Shown here: positions 7,401-16,082 of the stretch, one piece after another
Layout of the letters: every line of letters begins with the position of its first letter
How positions within the stretch are numbered: the first letter of the stretch is position 1
From: Clostridiales bacterium
GTDB taxonomy: Bacteria; Bacillota; Clostridia; Lachnospirales; Lachnospiraceae
Assembly (NCBI GenBank): GCA_019423835.1
Contig: JAHZAR010000034.1
Location: 1-24,439 of the forward strand
DNA: 24,439 nucleotides
Direction of reading: 5' to 3'
Position numbers and translations under genes: made by a program
Notes under the pieces: generated by a model
Database searches by the model: none
Seen by the model: the letters and a program-made list of their open reading frames with translations, nothing else
Told to the model about the DNA's origin: nothing

Positions 7401-7898
7401 ATGGATTTTACTCATATTGACAGAAACGGCAATGCGGTGATGGTAGATGTAAGCGAAAAGGCCGCCACAGAGAGGACAGCCGTGGCCAGGGGCCGGATAC
7501 GCATGAACCGCCAGTGCTTTGAAGCTGTAAAAAACAGGACGGCAAAAAAGGGGGATGTACTGGGAGTGGCGCAGGTTGCCGGAATCATGGCCTCCAAGCA
7601 CACGGCTGATCTGATCCCCCTGTGCCACCGGCTGAATCTTACCAAAAGCACTGTAGACTTTTCCCTGTCAGAAGAGTCAGAAGAAAATTATTATGTGGAA
7701 GCTGTGTGCACCGTCCGCTGCACCGACCGGACCGGGGTGGAAATGGAGGCCCTGACCGGAGTTTCCACAGCCCTCCTGACTGTCTATGACATGTGCAAGG
7801 CCATTGACCGGGGAATGGTGATCGAGCAGGTTCATCTTGTTGAAAAGCACGGCGGAAAAAGCGGGGATTTTTCTTTTCAGGAGGGCGGCCATGACTGA
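7401..7898 (+). CDS. moaC: Cyclic pyranopterin monophosphate synthase
   Basis: Converts 3',8-cyclo-7,8-dihydro-GTP, the MoaA product, into cyclic pyranopterin monophosphate, the second half of step one of molybdenum cofactor synthesis. The 165-residue length is typical. Conserved motifs are KHTADLIPLCHRLNL (about residues 54-68), GVEMEALTGVSTALLTVYDMCKA and the C-terminal KSGDF. The ATG at 7401 has AGGAGG seven bases upstream. It starts 20 bases after the preceding gene and overlaps moaA by 8 bases, so translation is probably coupled. Confidence 0.97.
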   Translation: MDFTHIDRNGNAVMVDVSEKAATERTAVARGRIRMNRQCFEAVKNRTAKKGDVLGVAQVAGIMASKHTADLIPLCHRLNLTKSTVDFSLSEESEENYYVEAVCTVRCTDRTGVEMEALTGVSTALLTVYDMCKAIDRGMVIEQVHLVEKHGGKSGDFSFQEGGHD

Positions 7899-8889
7899 CC
7901 CCTTCGGCAGAACCATTGATTATCTGCGGATCTCTGTCACGGACCGGTGCAGCCTTCGCTGCCGTTACTGTATGCCGAAGGAGGGGGTTCCTCTGACGGC
8001 CCACGAGAATATCCTGACCTATGAGGAGCTGCTCCTCGTCGCCGAGGCCGCTGTGGGGCTTGGTATTGACCGCTTTAAAATCACCGGCGGCGAGCCGCTG
8101 ATCAGAAGAGACTGTCCGGATTTTATCAGGCGGCTGAAAGCACTTCCCGGTGTCCGCCAGGTGACGCTCACCACAAACGGGCTGCTGCTCCCTGAACATC
8201 TGGAAGAGCTTCTCTCAGCCGGGCTGGACGGAGTGAACGTAAGCCTTGACACCCTCGATGAAAAGCAGTTTCAGGAGATCACAAGAAGTTCTTTCAGTCC
8301 GGCGCAGGTACTCGGCGCTGTGAAGCTCTGCTCCGGAAAACTCAGGACGAAGATCAATGCAGTAATGCTTACGGAAACCGAGTCCCAGCTTCTTCCGCTG
8401 GCGGCTCTGGCCCGGAAACTTCCCGTAGACGTGCGCTTTATCGAACAGATGCCCATTGGCCCCGGTGCCCGGACAGAGGCGGGAAGGTCCCCCTCTCCCT
8501 CCTCTGCCCTTATGCGGCTGAAGGAACAGTGGCCTCTGCTCTCGCCCCTCCCCGAGGGAGAAAGGAGAGGAAACGGCCCTGCCAGATATTACACAGCTCC
8601 GGGCTTTCAGGGCGCGGTGGGCTTTATCGAGGCAGTCAGCCGCTCCTTCTGTTCTTCCTGCAACAGGATTCGCCTCACCAGCACGGGAACATTAAAGCCC
8701 TGCCTCTGCTACGAGGACGGCATCCGTCTGGCCCCTGTCCTCAGAGGCCATCACAGGGACAGAGACGAGCTGCTGTGCAGGCTTCGCAGTGCCATTCAGG
8801 CTGCTGTCCTCTCAAAGCCCTCCGCCCACTGCTTTGACCGGGCAGAGGCAGTCAGCGAACGAAAATCCATGAGCCAGATCGGAGGCTAG
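7891..8889 (+). CDS. moaA: GTP 3',8-cyclase (radical SAM)
   Basis: Radical SAM enzyme that rearranges GTP in the first step of molybdenum cofactor synthesis. The N-terminal cluster motif is CSLRCRYC (Cys 20, 24, 27). The C-terminal [4Fe-4S] site is CSSC followed 13 residues later by a third Cys (about 253-270). The chain ends in Gly-Gly, the functional C-terminal tail of MoaA. With the ATG at 7891 it has 332 residues, the usual size, and AGGAGG lies six bases upstream. An earlier in-frame ATG at 7837 would add 18 residues inside moaC and has no better ribosome site. MoaA and MoaC act consecutively, which agrees with the overlap. Confidence 0.97.
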   Translation: MTDPFGRTIDYLRISVTDRCSLRCRYCMPKEGVPLTAHENILTYEELLLVAEAAVGLGIDRFKITGGEPLIRRDCPDFIRRLKALPGVRQVTLTTNGLLLPEHLEELLSAGLDGVNVSLDTLDEKQFQEITRSSFSPAQVLGAVKLCSGKLRTKINAVMLTETESQLLPLAALARKLPVDVRFIEQMPIGPGARTEAGRSPSPSSALMRLKEQWPLLSPLPEGERRGNGPARYYTAPGFQGAVGFIEAVSRSFCSSCNRIRLTSTGTLKPCLCYEDGIRLAPVLRGHHRDRDELLCRLRSAIQAAVLSKPSAHCFDRAEAVSERKSMSQIGG

Positions 8890-8908
8890 AAAGATAGGAG
8901 GAAAGGTA

Positions 8909-9946
8909 ATGGGAAAGGTAATTGCTGTCTGCACCAGCCAAATCCGCGGTGTGCAGAAGGAAAACCGCACAGAGGGATGGTTTGAGAAAGACTGGGGGAT
9001 CCGGAATGACGCCCACGCAGGGCACTGGCACAGGCAGGTCAGCCTGCTGAGCGCCGACAAGATCGCGGCTTTCAACGCCAGGGGAGCCGGAGTGGCGCCT
9101 GGTGCCTTCGGAGAAAATCTGGTGGTGGAAGGAATTGATTTTAGAAACCTTCCTGTGGGAACCTGGCTTCGCTGCCGGGATGTCCTGCTGGAAATCACCC
9201 AGATAGGGAAGGAATGCCACAGCCACTGCGCCATCTATCACAGGGTGGGCGACTGCATTATGCCCAGGGAGGGCGTGTTTGCCAGAGTGCTGCACGCTGG
9301 AACCATCTCTGTGGGGGATGTGATGGAAATCGCAGAGAGGGATGTGCCTCTTCCCTTTCAGGCCGCCGTTATCACCCTCTCTGACCGCTCGTCCAGGGGA
9401 GAGAGGCCGGATCGGAGCGGTCCTGCCATTAAGGACCGCCTCACCGCAGATGGCTTTGAGGTGGTGGAAACCCTGCTTCTTCCTGACGACAGAGAGAAAC
9501 TCAGACAGGAGCTTATACGGCTCTGCGATCAGCGGCGTCCGGATCTGATCCTCACTACAGGTGGAACCGGCTTCGCCCCGCAGGACATTACCCCGGAGGC
9601 CACCATGGATGTGGCCGAAAAAACAGTGCCGGGAATCGCGGAAGCCATACGGACCGCCAGCATGGCCGTGACAAGGCGGGCCATGCTCAGCCGCGCAGTT
9701 TCCGTTATCCGCGGGAAAACCCTGATTGTCAACCTGCCCGGCAGCCCCAAGGCCTGTATGGAGAGCATGGATGCCTTTATGGATCAGCTCCCCCACGGGC
9801 TCTCTCTTCTGCGGGGAACGCCCATGGACTGCGCCGCAGATCGGCAAAGGGAACAAAATGGCCAAAGGGGGCCGGAAACTCAGAGAGGCAAACTCAGACA
9901 CACAGAGACTGCAGATTCTGAGACAGCAGATGCAGAAGGGGAATGA
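8909..9946 (+). CDS. MOSC domain-MogA fusion protein
   Basis: Two domains in one 345-residue chain. Residues about 1-145 form a MOSC domain, related to the C-terminus of Mo cofactor sulfurases, with FGENLVVEG and the conserved cysteine region GKECHSHCAIYHRVGDCIMP. Residues about 148-310 form a MogA/MoaB-type domain with ITLSDRSSRGERPDRSG, TTGGTGFAPQDITPEAT and NLPGSPKA, which adenylylates molybdopterin before metal insertion. The last 35 residues are polar and low in complexity. A strong AGGAGG precedes the ATG at 8909. Joining a sulfur-transfer-like module to MogA suggests a role in making the sulfurated or selenated cofactor of hydroxylases; this is inferred. Confidence 0.92.
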   Translation: MGKVIAVCTSQIRGVQKENRTEGWFEKDWGIRNDAHAGHWHRQVSLLSADKIAAFNARGAGVAPGAFGENLVVEGIDFRNLPVGTWLRCRDVLLEITQIGKECHSHCAIYHRVGDCIMPREGVFARVLHAGTISVGDVMEIAERDVPLPFQAAVITLSDRSSRGERPDRSGPAIKDRLTADGFEVVETLLLPDDREKLRQELIRLCDQRRPDLILTTGGTGFAPQDITPEATMDVAEKTVPGIAEAIRTASMAVTRRAMLSRAVSVIRGKTLIVNLPGSPKACMESMDAFMDQLPHGLSLLRGTPMDCAADRQREQNGQRGPETQRGKLRHTETADSETADAEGE

Positions 9947-9950
9947 CGAG

Positions 9951-10889
9951 ATGAATTTAAAATTAAAAAGAAGTGGGGTATTTCCCTCTGGCAGAAAGAA
10001 AGAGAGAGCATCCCTCCTCCTGGCAGGCATGTTCGCCCTGTCCGCCGCCGGGTGCAGCAGCCATCAAAGCAGCCCTGAAACAAAAACAGGCGCGGCAGAC
10101 GGCACAGCCTCCCAGGCAGCCTTCTCTGAGGCTGCAAAGGAAACGGGCGGGCAGACTGAACTCATTGTCTTTGCCGCTGCAAGCCTGACCGAAACTCTGG
10201 AAGAGATCGCCGGGAATTACCGGGAAATTGCACCGGACGTCTCCCTGACCTTCAGCTTTGACTCTTCCGGCACGCTGAAAACCCAGATCGAGGAGGGGGC
10301 AGACTGTGATCTCTTCCTCTCTGCCGGACAAAAGCAGATGGATCAGCTGGATCTCATGGCTGACAGCGGGGAAAATCCAGACGGTCTCGACTTCATTCTC
10401 CACGACAGCCGCATGGATCTGCTGGAAAACAAGGTGGTTCTCGTTGTTCCCGAGGGAAGCGAAACCGATATTGACAGCTTTGACGCTCTGGCCAGCCATC
10501 TGAGGGACGGCGACATTCTCCTGGCCATGGGAAACAGCGACGTTCCCGTGGGGCAGTACACCCAAAATATCCTCCAGTGGTACGGTCTTAACGAGGAGGC
10601 ATTAGCCCAGGAGGGCTGTATTACCTATGGAAGCAATGTCAAGGAGGTGGTCACACAGGTCAGCGAGGGCAGCGTAGACGCCGGCATAGTCTACTGCACC
10701 GACGCCTTCAGCGCAGGACTTTCTCCTGTGGATCAGGCCGCTGCTGACATGTGCGGCCAGGTCATCTATCCGGCAGCTGTCACAAGATCCTCCCTCCACC
10801 AGGAGAAAGCCATGGACTTTCTGAACTACCTCACCGGCGAGGAGGCCATGGCTGTGTTTGAACGTGTGGGCTTCTCCCCCGCAGAATAG
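9951..10889 (+). CDS. modA: Molybdate ABC transporter substrate-binding lipoprotein
   Basis: Extracellular lipoprotein that captures molybdate and delivers it to ModB. The chain of 312 residues starts with a basic region and a lipobox LSAAGC (modified Cys at about 35), then an S/T/A-rich linker. The mature domain has LIVFAAASLTETLEEIA, FSFDSSGTLKTQIEEGADCDLFLSA and MGNSDVPVGQYTQNIL, all typical of ModA. The start ATG at 9951, rather than an upstream in-frame ATG at 9726 inside the previous gene, gives a proper signal peptide, and AAGGGGA lies upstream. It begins five bases after the MOSC-MogA gene ends. Confidence 0.96.
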   Translation: MNLKLKRSGVFPSGRKKERASLLLAGMFALSAAGCSSHQSSPETKTGAADGTASQAAFSEAAKETGGQTELIVFAAASLTETLEEIAGNYREIAPDVSLTFSFDSSGTLKTQIEEGADCDLFLSAGQKQMDQLDLMADSGENPDGLDFILHDSRMDLLENKVVLVVPEGSETDIDSFDALASHLRDGDILLAMGNSDVPVGQYTQNILQWYGLNEEALAQEGCITYGSNVKEVVTQVSEGSVDAGIVYCTDAFSAGLSPVDQAAADMCGQVIYPAAVTRSSLHQEKAMDFLNYLTGEEAMAVFERVGFSPAE

Positions 10890-10899
10890 GAGTGCTTCC

Positions 10900-11574
10900 A
10901 TGGACTGGTATCCACTGTGGAACTCACTGCGCATTGCGGCCGTCAGCAGTGTGTTCGTCTTTTTTCTGGGAATCGCGGCCGCTTTCTGGGCTGTCCGCCT
11001 CCCCCGTGTTCTAAAGGGCATCCTGGACGTGGTCCTCACTCTTCCCCTGGTGCTTCCCCCCACGGTGGTTGGGTACTTTCTGCTCCTCCTGTTCGGCAGC
11101 AGGCGCCCTTTGGGAATAGCGCTGGAGGAAATCGGCGTCCGGGTTGTCATGAACTGGTATGGAGGAATACTGGCTGCCTTCGTGGTGGCCTTTCCTCTCA
11201 TGTACCGCACAGCCCGGGGGGCTTTTGAGTCCTTTGACGAAACCCTCGCTCAGGCCGGTCAGACCCTGGGGCTGTCCAATTTCTATATCTTCTGGCATAT
11301 CCGCATGCCTGCGTGCAGGCAGGGAATTCTGGCGGGAATTGTGCTGGCCTTTGCGAGGGCTCTGGGAGAATACGGGGCAACCAGTATGCTCATCGGCTAC
11401 ATTCCCGGCAGGACAGCGACGATTTCCACCACCGTCTATCAGCTCTGGCGCACGGGGAAGGACGGAGAGGCCTTTCTGTGGGTGGCTGTCAATCTGGCCA
11501 TCTCGGCGGCCGTGCTGCTGGCGGTCAACCTGATTGAGCGCAGGCAGAAGGAAGGAGGGACAAAGAGGAAATGA
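10900..11574 (+). CDS. modB: Molybdate ABC transporter permease
   Basis: Inner-membrane permease of the ModABC importer, 224 residues with about five to six hydrophobic segments. The cytoplasmic EAA loop that contacts ModC is visible as AQAGQTLGLSNFYIFWHIRMP. The following EYGATSMLIGYIPGRTATIST is characteristic of ModB/CysT-type permeases. The start is placed at the ATG at 10900, which has AGGAG about seven bases upstream, instead of the in-frame ATG at 10858 inside modA. It overlaps modC by four bases (ATGA). Confidence 0.96.
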   Translation: MDWYPLWNSLRIAAVSSVFVFFLGIAAAFWAVRLPRVLKGILDVVLTLPLVLPPTVVGYFLLLLFGSRRPLGIALEEIGVRVVMNWYGGILAAFVVAFPLMYRTARGAFESFDETLAQAGQTLGLSNFYIFWHIRMPACRQGILAGIVLAFARALGEYGATSMLIGYIPGRTATISTTVYQLWRTGKDGEAFLWVAVNLAISAAVLLAVNLIERRQKEGGTKRK

Positions 11575-12707
11575 GCCTGATTGTGGACATAAAAAAAAGA
11601 CTGGGAGACTTTCTTTTAGAGGTCTCCTTCGAGACAGAGGACAGAGTCACAGGGCTTCTGGGTCCGTCCGGCTGCGGCAAAAGCATGACCCTGAAATGTA
11701 TTGCCGGGGTGGAGAGGCCAGACAGCGGACAGATTATCCTGGACGGAAAAACCCTGTTTGATTCCAGGCGCAGCATCTGTCTCCCGCCCCAGAAGAGGCG
11801 GGTGGGATACCTCTTTCAGAACTACGCCCTTTTTCCCAACATGACGGCGGCCCAGAATATCCTCTGCGGCATGAGGGCCGGCGTTTCAGAAACAATACAT
11901 TCAGCCGCAGACGCGGAAAACAGGAAGAGGCAGAGTTCTTTTTCTCCCGGCAGGCTGCTGAACTGCCGCATACAAAGAAAAAAAGAAGAGCAGGAGCGGC
12001 TTCATAAGCTGTCACAGCTGTTTCATCTGGAACCGTGCCTCCACCTGCATCCCCGGTCTCTGTCGGGGGGGCAGGCCCAGAGAACAGCTCTCGCCAGAAT
12101 CCTGGCAGGCAGGCCAAGGCTCCTGCTTCTGGACGAGCCTTTTTCCGCACTGGACAGTTATCTGCGGGAGCAGCTGCAGCCGGAATTGAAACGTCTTCTC
12201 AGCTCTCTGGACTGTCAGACGGTCCTGGTCACCCACAGCCGGGATGAAGCCTGCCATCTCTGTTCCCGGCTCTGTGTCATGGACAGCGGCCAGATTTTGA
12301 GAAACGGCGCTGTGAAGGAGGTATTTGCAGAACCGGAGTATGAGGCGGCGGCACGTCTGACCGGGTGCAAGAATATCGTTCCTGCCGTGAAGGCAGGCCC
12401 CTTCCTGGTCCACATTCCGTCCTGGAATATCACCCTTCAGACAGCGCGCCCTGTTCCGGAAAACCTCTCTTTTGTCGGTCTGAGAGCCCACGCCTTCAGT
12501 CCTGACATCTCCCAGAACCAGTTTCCCATCCGCTTCTGCGATGTGGTGGAGGGGCCCTTTGAGTGGATGATTCTGTTTTTCTATGAAACACAGGAGAGAG
12601 ACAGCGCCCCTGTCTGGTGGCGCGTGCCAAAAGAAAAAATATCCGGTGACTTTCCTTCCAGGCTTGGAATTTCTCCGGCCCAGGTTCTGCTTTTAAAGAG
12701 CAGCTGA
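11571..12707 (+). CDS. modC: Molybdate ABC transporter ATP-binding protein
   Basis: ATPase subunit of the molybdate importer, 378 residues. Walker A is GPSGCGKS (31-38), the signature is LSGGQAQRTALARIL, Walker B is LLLLDEPFSALD and the H-loop is VLVTHSRDEA. The C-terminal 110 residues should be a TOBE/MOP-like regulatory domain. Between the Q-loop region and the signature there is a polar insertion of roughly 35 residues (from SETIHSAADAENRKR to KKEEQE) that ordinary ModC proteins do not need. It is translationally coupled to modB. Confidence 0.95.
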   Translation: MSLIVDIKKRLGDFLLEVSFETEDRVTGLLGPSGCGKSMTLKCIAGVERPDSGQIILDGKTLFDSRRSICLPPQKRRVGYLFQNYALFPNMTAAQNILCGMRAGVSETIHSAADAENRKRQSSFSPGRLLNCRIQRKKEEQERLHKLSQLFHLEPCLHLHPRSLSGGQAQRTALARILAGRPRLLLLDEPFSALDSYLREQLQPELKRLLSSLDCQTVLVTHSRDEACHLCSRLCVMDSGQILRNGAVKEVFAEPEYEAAARLTGCKNIVPAVKAGPFLVHIPSWNITLQTARPVPENLSFVGLRAHAFSPDISQNQFPIRFCDVVEGPFEWMILFFYETQERDSAPVWWRVPKEKISGDFPSRLGISPAQVLLLKSS

Positions 12708-12749
12708 CAAAAAGCAGCTGACAGAGATCCGCACAGGAGGTTGAAAGAG

Positions 12750-13769
12750 ATGACAAAAGAATTGATTCAGGCTGCACAGGCAGAAATCAGAGCCGGCAGA
12801 CCGGCCTTCCTCGTTTCCATCGCCTCGGCCACAGGCTCTGCGCCCAGAGCAGCAGGAGCCATGATGCTGGTGGGAAAGGGAGGGCTCATAGGAGGCACCA
12901 TCGGCGGAGGTCTGCTGGAACACCGCTGCATGGAGGAGGCACAGGCCGCTCTCTCCCGAAGCGTCCGCCCTGCAGGGGGGGCCTCCGGTGTTTCCATGTC
13001 AGGATTTCTTCGCTCCTTTATCCTGGACAACCGCACAGCCGGAGGGCTGGGGATGATCTGCGGGGGGAACACGGAGGTTCTCTTCACCCCCCTCCTGACA
13101 GCTTCAGAAGAAACCCTGAAGCGGGCGTCAGAGCTTCTGGAACAGGGAGAACCCTGCGCCCTGATGCTTCCCTTAGACGGCTCTCCCTTCCTTTCTCTCA
13201 GAGAGGGCAGACCGTTTACTGACTCCTTGCGGAAACCGCAGATAGGTTCTGAGAACGGCCGCCCCTTCCTGTCTGTTCCTCTGACGTCTGTAAACCGGGT
13301 CTTTCTTTTCGGCGGCGGCCATGTGGCCGCTGAACTTGCGGTTCTTTTAAAGCAGCTGGACTTTCCCTTCCTCACAGCCGATGACCGCCCTGAATTTTCA
13401 GGCAGTGAGCGCTTTCCGGAGGCAGCGGCAGCTCTCACGGTTTCCTTTTCCCCGGAGGCTTTAAAAAAAGCCTTCTGCGGTCCTCTGGCTCCCAGAAGAG
13501 AAGACGCCTTCTGTATTATGACGAGGGGGCACGAGGGGGATACCCAGGCCCTTCGCTTTGCTCTCTGCTCCCCTGCCTCCTACATCGGAGTCATGGGAAG
13601 CAGAAAAAAGCGGGAGACCGTATTTTCCCTCCTGGAAGCAGAGGGCTTTTCAGAGGTCAGAAAACGTGTGATTACCCCCATCGGCCTTGACATAGGAGCC
13701 CAGACGCCTGCAGAGATCGCAGTTTCTGTGGCCGCTCAGCTAATCGCCTGGAGGGCAGGCAGGCTGTAG
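12750..13769 (+). CDS. xdhC: XdhC/CoxI family molybdenum hydroxylase maturation factor
   Basis: Protein of 339 residues with the two XdhC parts. The N-terminal XdhC_CoxI domain has LVSIASATGSAPRAAGAMMLV and IGGTIGGGLLEHRCMEEA. The C-terminal Rossmann-type domain has FLFGGGHVAAELAVLL, TRGHEGDTQALRFAL, SYIGVMGSRKKRETV and ITPIGLDIGAQTPAEIAVS. Family members bind the Mo cofactor, help sulfurate it and insert it into xanthine-dehydrogenase-like enzymes. The ATG at 12750 has AGGAGG nine bases upstream. It is the last gene of the operon, 42 bases after modC. Its 3' end overlaps the convergent AraC gene by 30 bases. No hydroxylase subunit gene is seen in the window. Confidence 0.94.
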   Translation: MTKELIQAAQAEIRAGRPAFLVSIASATGSAPRAAGAMMLVGKGGLIGGTIGGGLLEHRCMEEAQAALSRSVRPAGGASGVSMSGFLRSFILDNRTAGGLGMICGGNTEVLFTPLLTASEETLKRASELLEQGEPCALMLPLDGSPFLSLREGRPFTDSLRKPQIGSENGRPFLSVPLTSVNRVFLFGGGHVAAELAVLLKQLDFPFLTADDRPEFSGSERFPEAAAALTVSFSPEALKKAFCGPLAPRREDAFCIMTRGHEGDTQALRFALCSPASYIGVMGSRKKRETVFSLLEAEGFSEVRKRVITPIGLDIGAQTPAEIAVSVAAQLIAWRAGRL

Positions 13770-14720
13770 TCTTTCTGTCCTCACTCTTCTGCTGCCTTTC
13801 TGGCCTCTCCTGTACTCCCTGGGTGCCTGTCCATAAAAGCGTCTGAACATCATGGAAAAATTGCTGGGACTGTCAAACCCGCAGTCAGCGGCCACCTGCG
13901 CAATACTCTTCTGCGGCTCTGCCAGAAGCATGGCTGCCCCCTGCATGATCCGGTACTTCAAAAGATACTGCATCGGCGGCGTCTTGATGCTTCTCTGAAA
14001 GCAGCGGAGACATTCCCTCTCTCCAATTCCGGCTGAAGCTGCTATCCCGGACAGCGTCATCTTAGAGGCATAGTGGCTGTGAATAAAACCCAGCATTTTC
14101 CTGATTCTGATGCTGTCGTGGCCTGGCTCATACTTGAACTGCTCCCGCCCTATGCCCAGCTCCTCATACAGAAGGAGGCATATCCGGGAAAGCTCCTCTC
14201 TGACTGTAAACTCAAATCCCGGTTCTGTTCTTTCCAGCCCCTGAAACGCTCTCCAGAAATGTTCTGCCAGTCCTCTGTTTTTCCCACTCTCCTGCCGCCT
14301 CTCTCCCATGCAGGCCAGAAATCTCTCCCCGTCTGTCAGAGGGATAATATATTTTTTTGCGAAAACTGACTCCCAGGTTCCCGCTGTAAAAAGAGGGTGA
14401 AACACAATAGAGCGCAGCTCCCCCTCCCTCTCCCCCTCTGCGCTGTGGGGAACATTGGAGTTAATCACAATACAGTCGCCGGCCTTCAGCTGAAATTCTT
14501 TTCCGGGCACCAGGACTTTAATCCCCCCGCTCTTCAGACCGATAATCTCCATCTCCTCATGCCAGTGCCAGGGTACAGGACTTTGGGCTGATACCGGAAA
14601 AGCATATCCCGCGCAGGGAAATTCCGCCGTTCCGTGGGAGGAAAGCTCCCTCTTCCCCTTCCCGGAACCTGCCCCAGAGTTCCTTACTGCACCGCAGCTT
14701 TTTCTTATCCTGCCCGTCAT
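13740..14720 (-). CDS. AraC family transcriptional regulator with cupin domain
   Basis: Regulator of 326 residues. The N-terminal half has a cupin-like sensing domain with WHWHEEMEIIGLKSGG and LKAGDCIVINSNVPHS. The C-terminal about 100 residues are two helix-turn-helix units, with MTLSGIAASAGIGERECLRCF and SIAQVAADCGFDSPSNFSMMFRRFYGQAPREYR, the second matching the AraC signature. The ATG at 14720 is preferred: AGGAGG lies nine bases before it and only one base before the GTG at 14729. It is divergent from the MFS transporter gene, so it probably controls that gene in response to a small molecule. The ligand is unknown. Confidence 0.92.
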   Translation of the reverse strand: MTGRIRKSCGAVRNSGAGSGKGKRELSSHGTAEFPCAGYAFPVSAQSPVPWHWHEEMEIIGLKSGGIKVLVPGKEFQLKAGDCIVINSNVPHSAEGEREGELRSIVFHPLFTAGTWESVFAKKYIIPLTDGERFLACMGERRQESGKNRGLAEHFWRAFQGLERTEPGFEFTVREELSRICLLLYEELGIGREQFKYEPGHDSIRIRKMLGFIHSHYASKMTLSGIAASAGIGERECLRCFQRSIKTPPMQYLLKYRIMQGAAMLLAEPQKSIAQVAADCGFDSPSNFSMMFRRFYGQAPREYRRGQKGSRRVRTERLQPACPPGD

Positions 14721-14776
14721 TTTCCTCACCCTCCTAAAATCAGTCGTTTTTCTTATAAATTATGTCTGAATTAAAA

Positions 14777-14805
14777 TTGATTTATTTCCTCTATGGCGGT
14801 ATCCT
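14777..14805 (+). promoter_or_regulatory. Candidate promoter of the MFS transporter gene
   Basis: TTGATT (14777-14782), 17-base spacer, TATCCT (14800-14805). It lies in the AT-rich 171-bp gap between the divergent AraC and MFS genes, where the AraC-type protein would be expected to bind. The -10 is weak, as is common for activator-dependent promoters. Confidence 0.4.
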
Positions 14806-14891
14806 TTTAAAGTGACGTCAGGGACAGAGCAGGCTTGCACAGGCCTTTGTCCTCACCTGCGTCTATTCTTCGAACATACAGGAGGTTTTCT

Positions 14892-16082
14892 ATGTTTCAT
14901 CTTCTTTTGGCTGTTATCTATCTTTCCTTTATCAGCCTTGGCCTGCCGGATTCCCTTCTCGGATCCGCCTGGCCATCCATGTATCCGGAGTTTGGCGTCC
15001 CGGTGTCCAGCGCCAGCATTATTTTTATGATTATCTCTGCCGGAACCATCGTTTCCAGCCTGTTGAGCGATCGCTTAACCCGCCGCCTGGGCACCGGAAA
15101 AGTCACAGCATTCAGCGTCGGGCTGACCGCTCTGGCCCTGTTTGGCTTTTCCCTGAGCCACTCCTTCTGGCTGCTCTGTCTGCTGGCTGTCCCCTACGGC
15201 CTGGGAGCCGGAAGCGTGGACGCGGCTTTAAACAATTACGTAGCTCTCCACTGCAAAAGCCGGCACATGAGCTGGCTCCACTGCATGTGGGGAGTGGGCG
15301 CGTCCCTTGGCCCCTGTATTATGGGGCTGGTACTCTCGGACGGCCATCCCTGGAATACGGGATATCTCTGTATCTCTCTGCTCCAGGCTGCCCTCACGGC
15401 TGTCCTTCTCGTCAGCCTTCCTCTGTGGGGCAAAAATCACGCGTCAACGGAAAAAAGCGCCCTTCAGGGGAGGCCGCTCTCTTTCCGGGAGGTGATCCGC
15501 ATTCCCGGAGCCAGGGAAATTATGGTTACCTTTTTCTGCTACTGCGCCCTGGAACAGACTGCAGGGCTGTGGGGAAGCAGCTTTCTCGTCCTGCACCGGG
15601 GTGTGTCCCCGGAGGCTGCCGCCCGCTTTGCCAGCCTCTTTTTCCTGGGCATCACTGCCGGCAGAGCTGCAGGCGGTTTTCTGACCATTCTTCTCAGTGA
15701 CACGAATCTGGTGCGCCTGGGACAGGGCATCATTCTGGTCGGAATTCTGGCCCTTTTTCTTCCCGCAGGCGGCTTCTTTTCCATGGCAGGCCTCGTGCTG
15801 ATCGGCCGCGGCTGCGCCCCTGTCTATCCGAGTATCATCCACTCAACACCAGAGCGGTTCGGGGCAGAAAACTCCCAGGCAGTCATCGGCATACAGATGG
15901 CCAGCGCCTATGTAGGAAACTGCCTGATGCCGCCGCTGTTCGGACTCATTGCGGAGCATCTGGATATCGGGCTGTTTATCCCCTATCTTCTCCTCATTCT
16001 GGCCGCCATGTTCCTCATGCATGAAAAAACAGTCCGCAAATGCCGTATGGCCTGTCTGGAGGACGTCTGTGTCAGCCAGTAA
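14892..16082 (+). CDS. MFS transporter
   Basis: Membrane transporter of 396 residues with about 12 hydrophobic segments. The loop between segments 2 and 3 has SDRLTRRLGTGK, the MFS motif A region, and the start FISLGLPDSLLGSAWPSM resembles the group of MFS proteins with a conserved G-x-x-D/S first helix. Substrate unknown; nothing around it points to a metabolite. The ATG at 14892 follows AGGAGG by six bases; an in-frame ATG at 14835 lacks a site. The neighbouring divergent AraC regulator is the likely controller. Its end overlaps the convergent acylphosphatase gene by 11 bases. Confidence 0.92.
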   Translation: MFHLLLAVIYLSFISLGLPDSLLGSAWPSMYPEFGVPVSSASIIFMIISAGTIVSSLLSDRLTRRLGTGKVTAFSVGLTALALFGFSLSHSFWLLCLLAVPYGLGAGSVDAALNNYVALHCKSRHMSWLHCMWGVGASLGPCIMGLVLSDGHPWNTGYLCISLLQAALTAVLLVSLPLWGKNHASTEKSALQGRPLSFREVIRIPGAREIMVTFFCYCALEQTAGLWGSSFLVLHRGVSPEAAARFASLFFLGITAGRAAGGFLTILLSDTNLVRLGQGIILVGILALFLPAGGFFSMAGLVLIGRGCAPVYPSIIHSTPERFGAENSQAVIGIQMASAYVGNCLMPPLFGLIAEHLDIGLFIPYLLLILAAMFLMHEKTVRKCRMACLEDVCVSQ

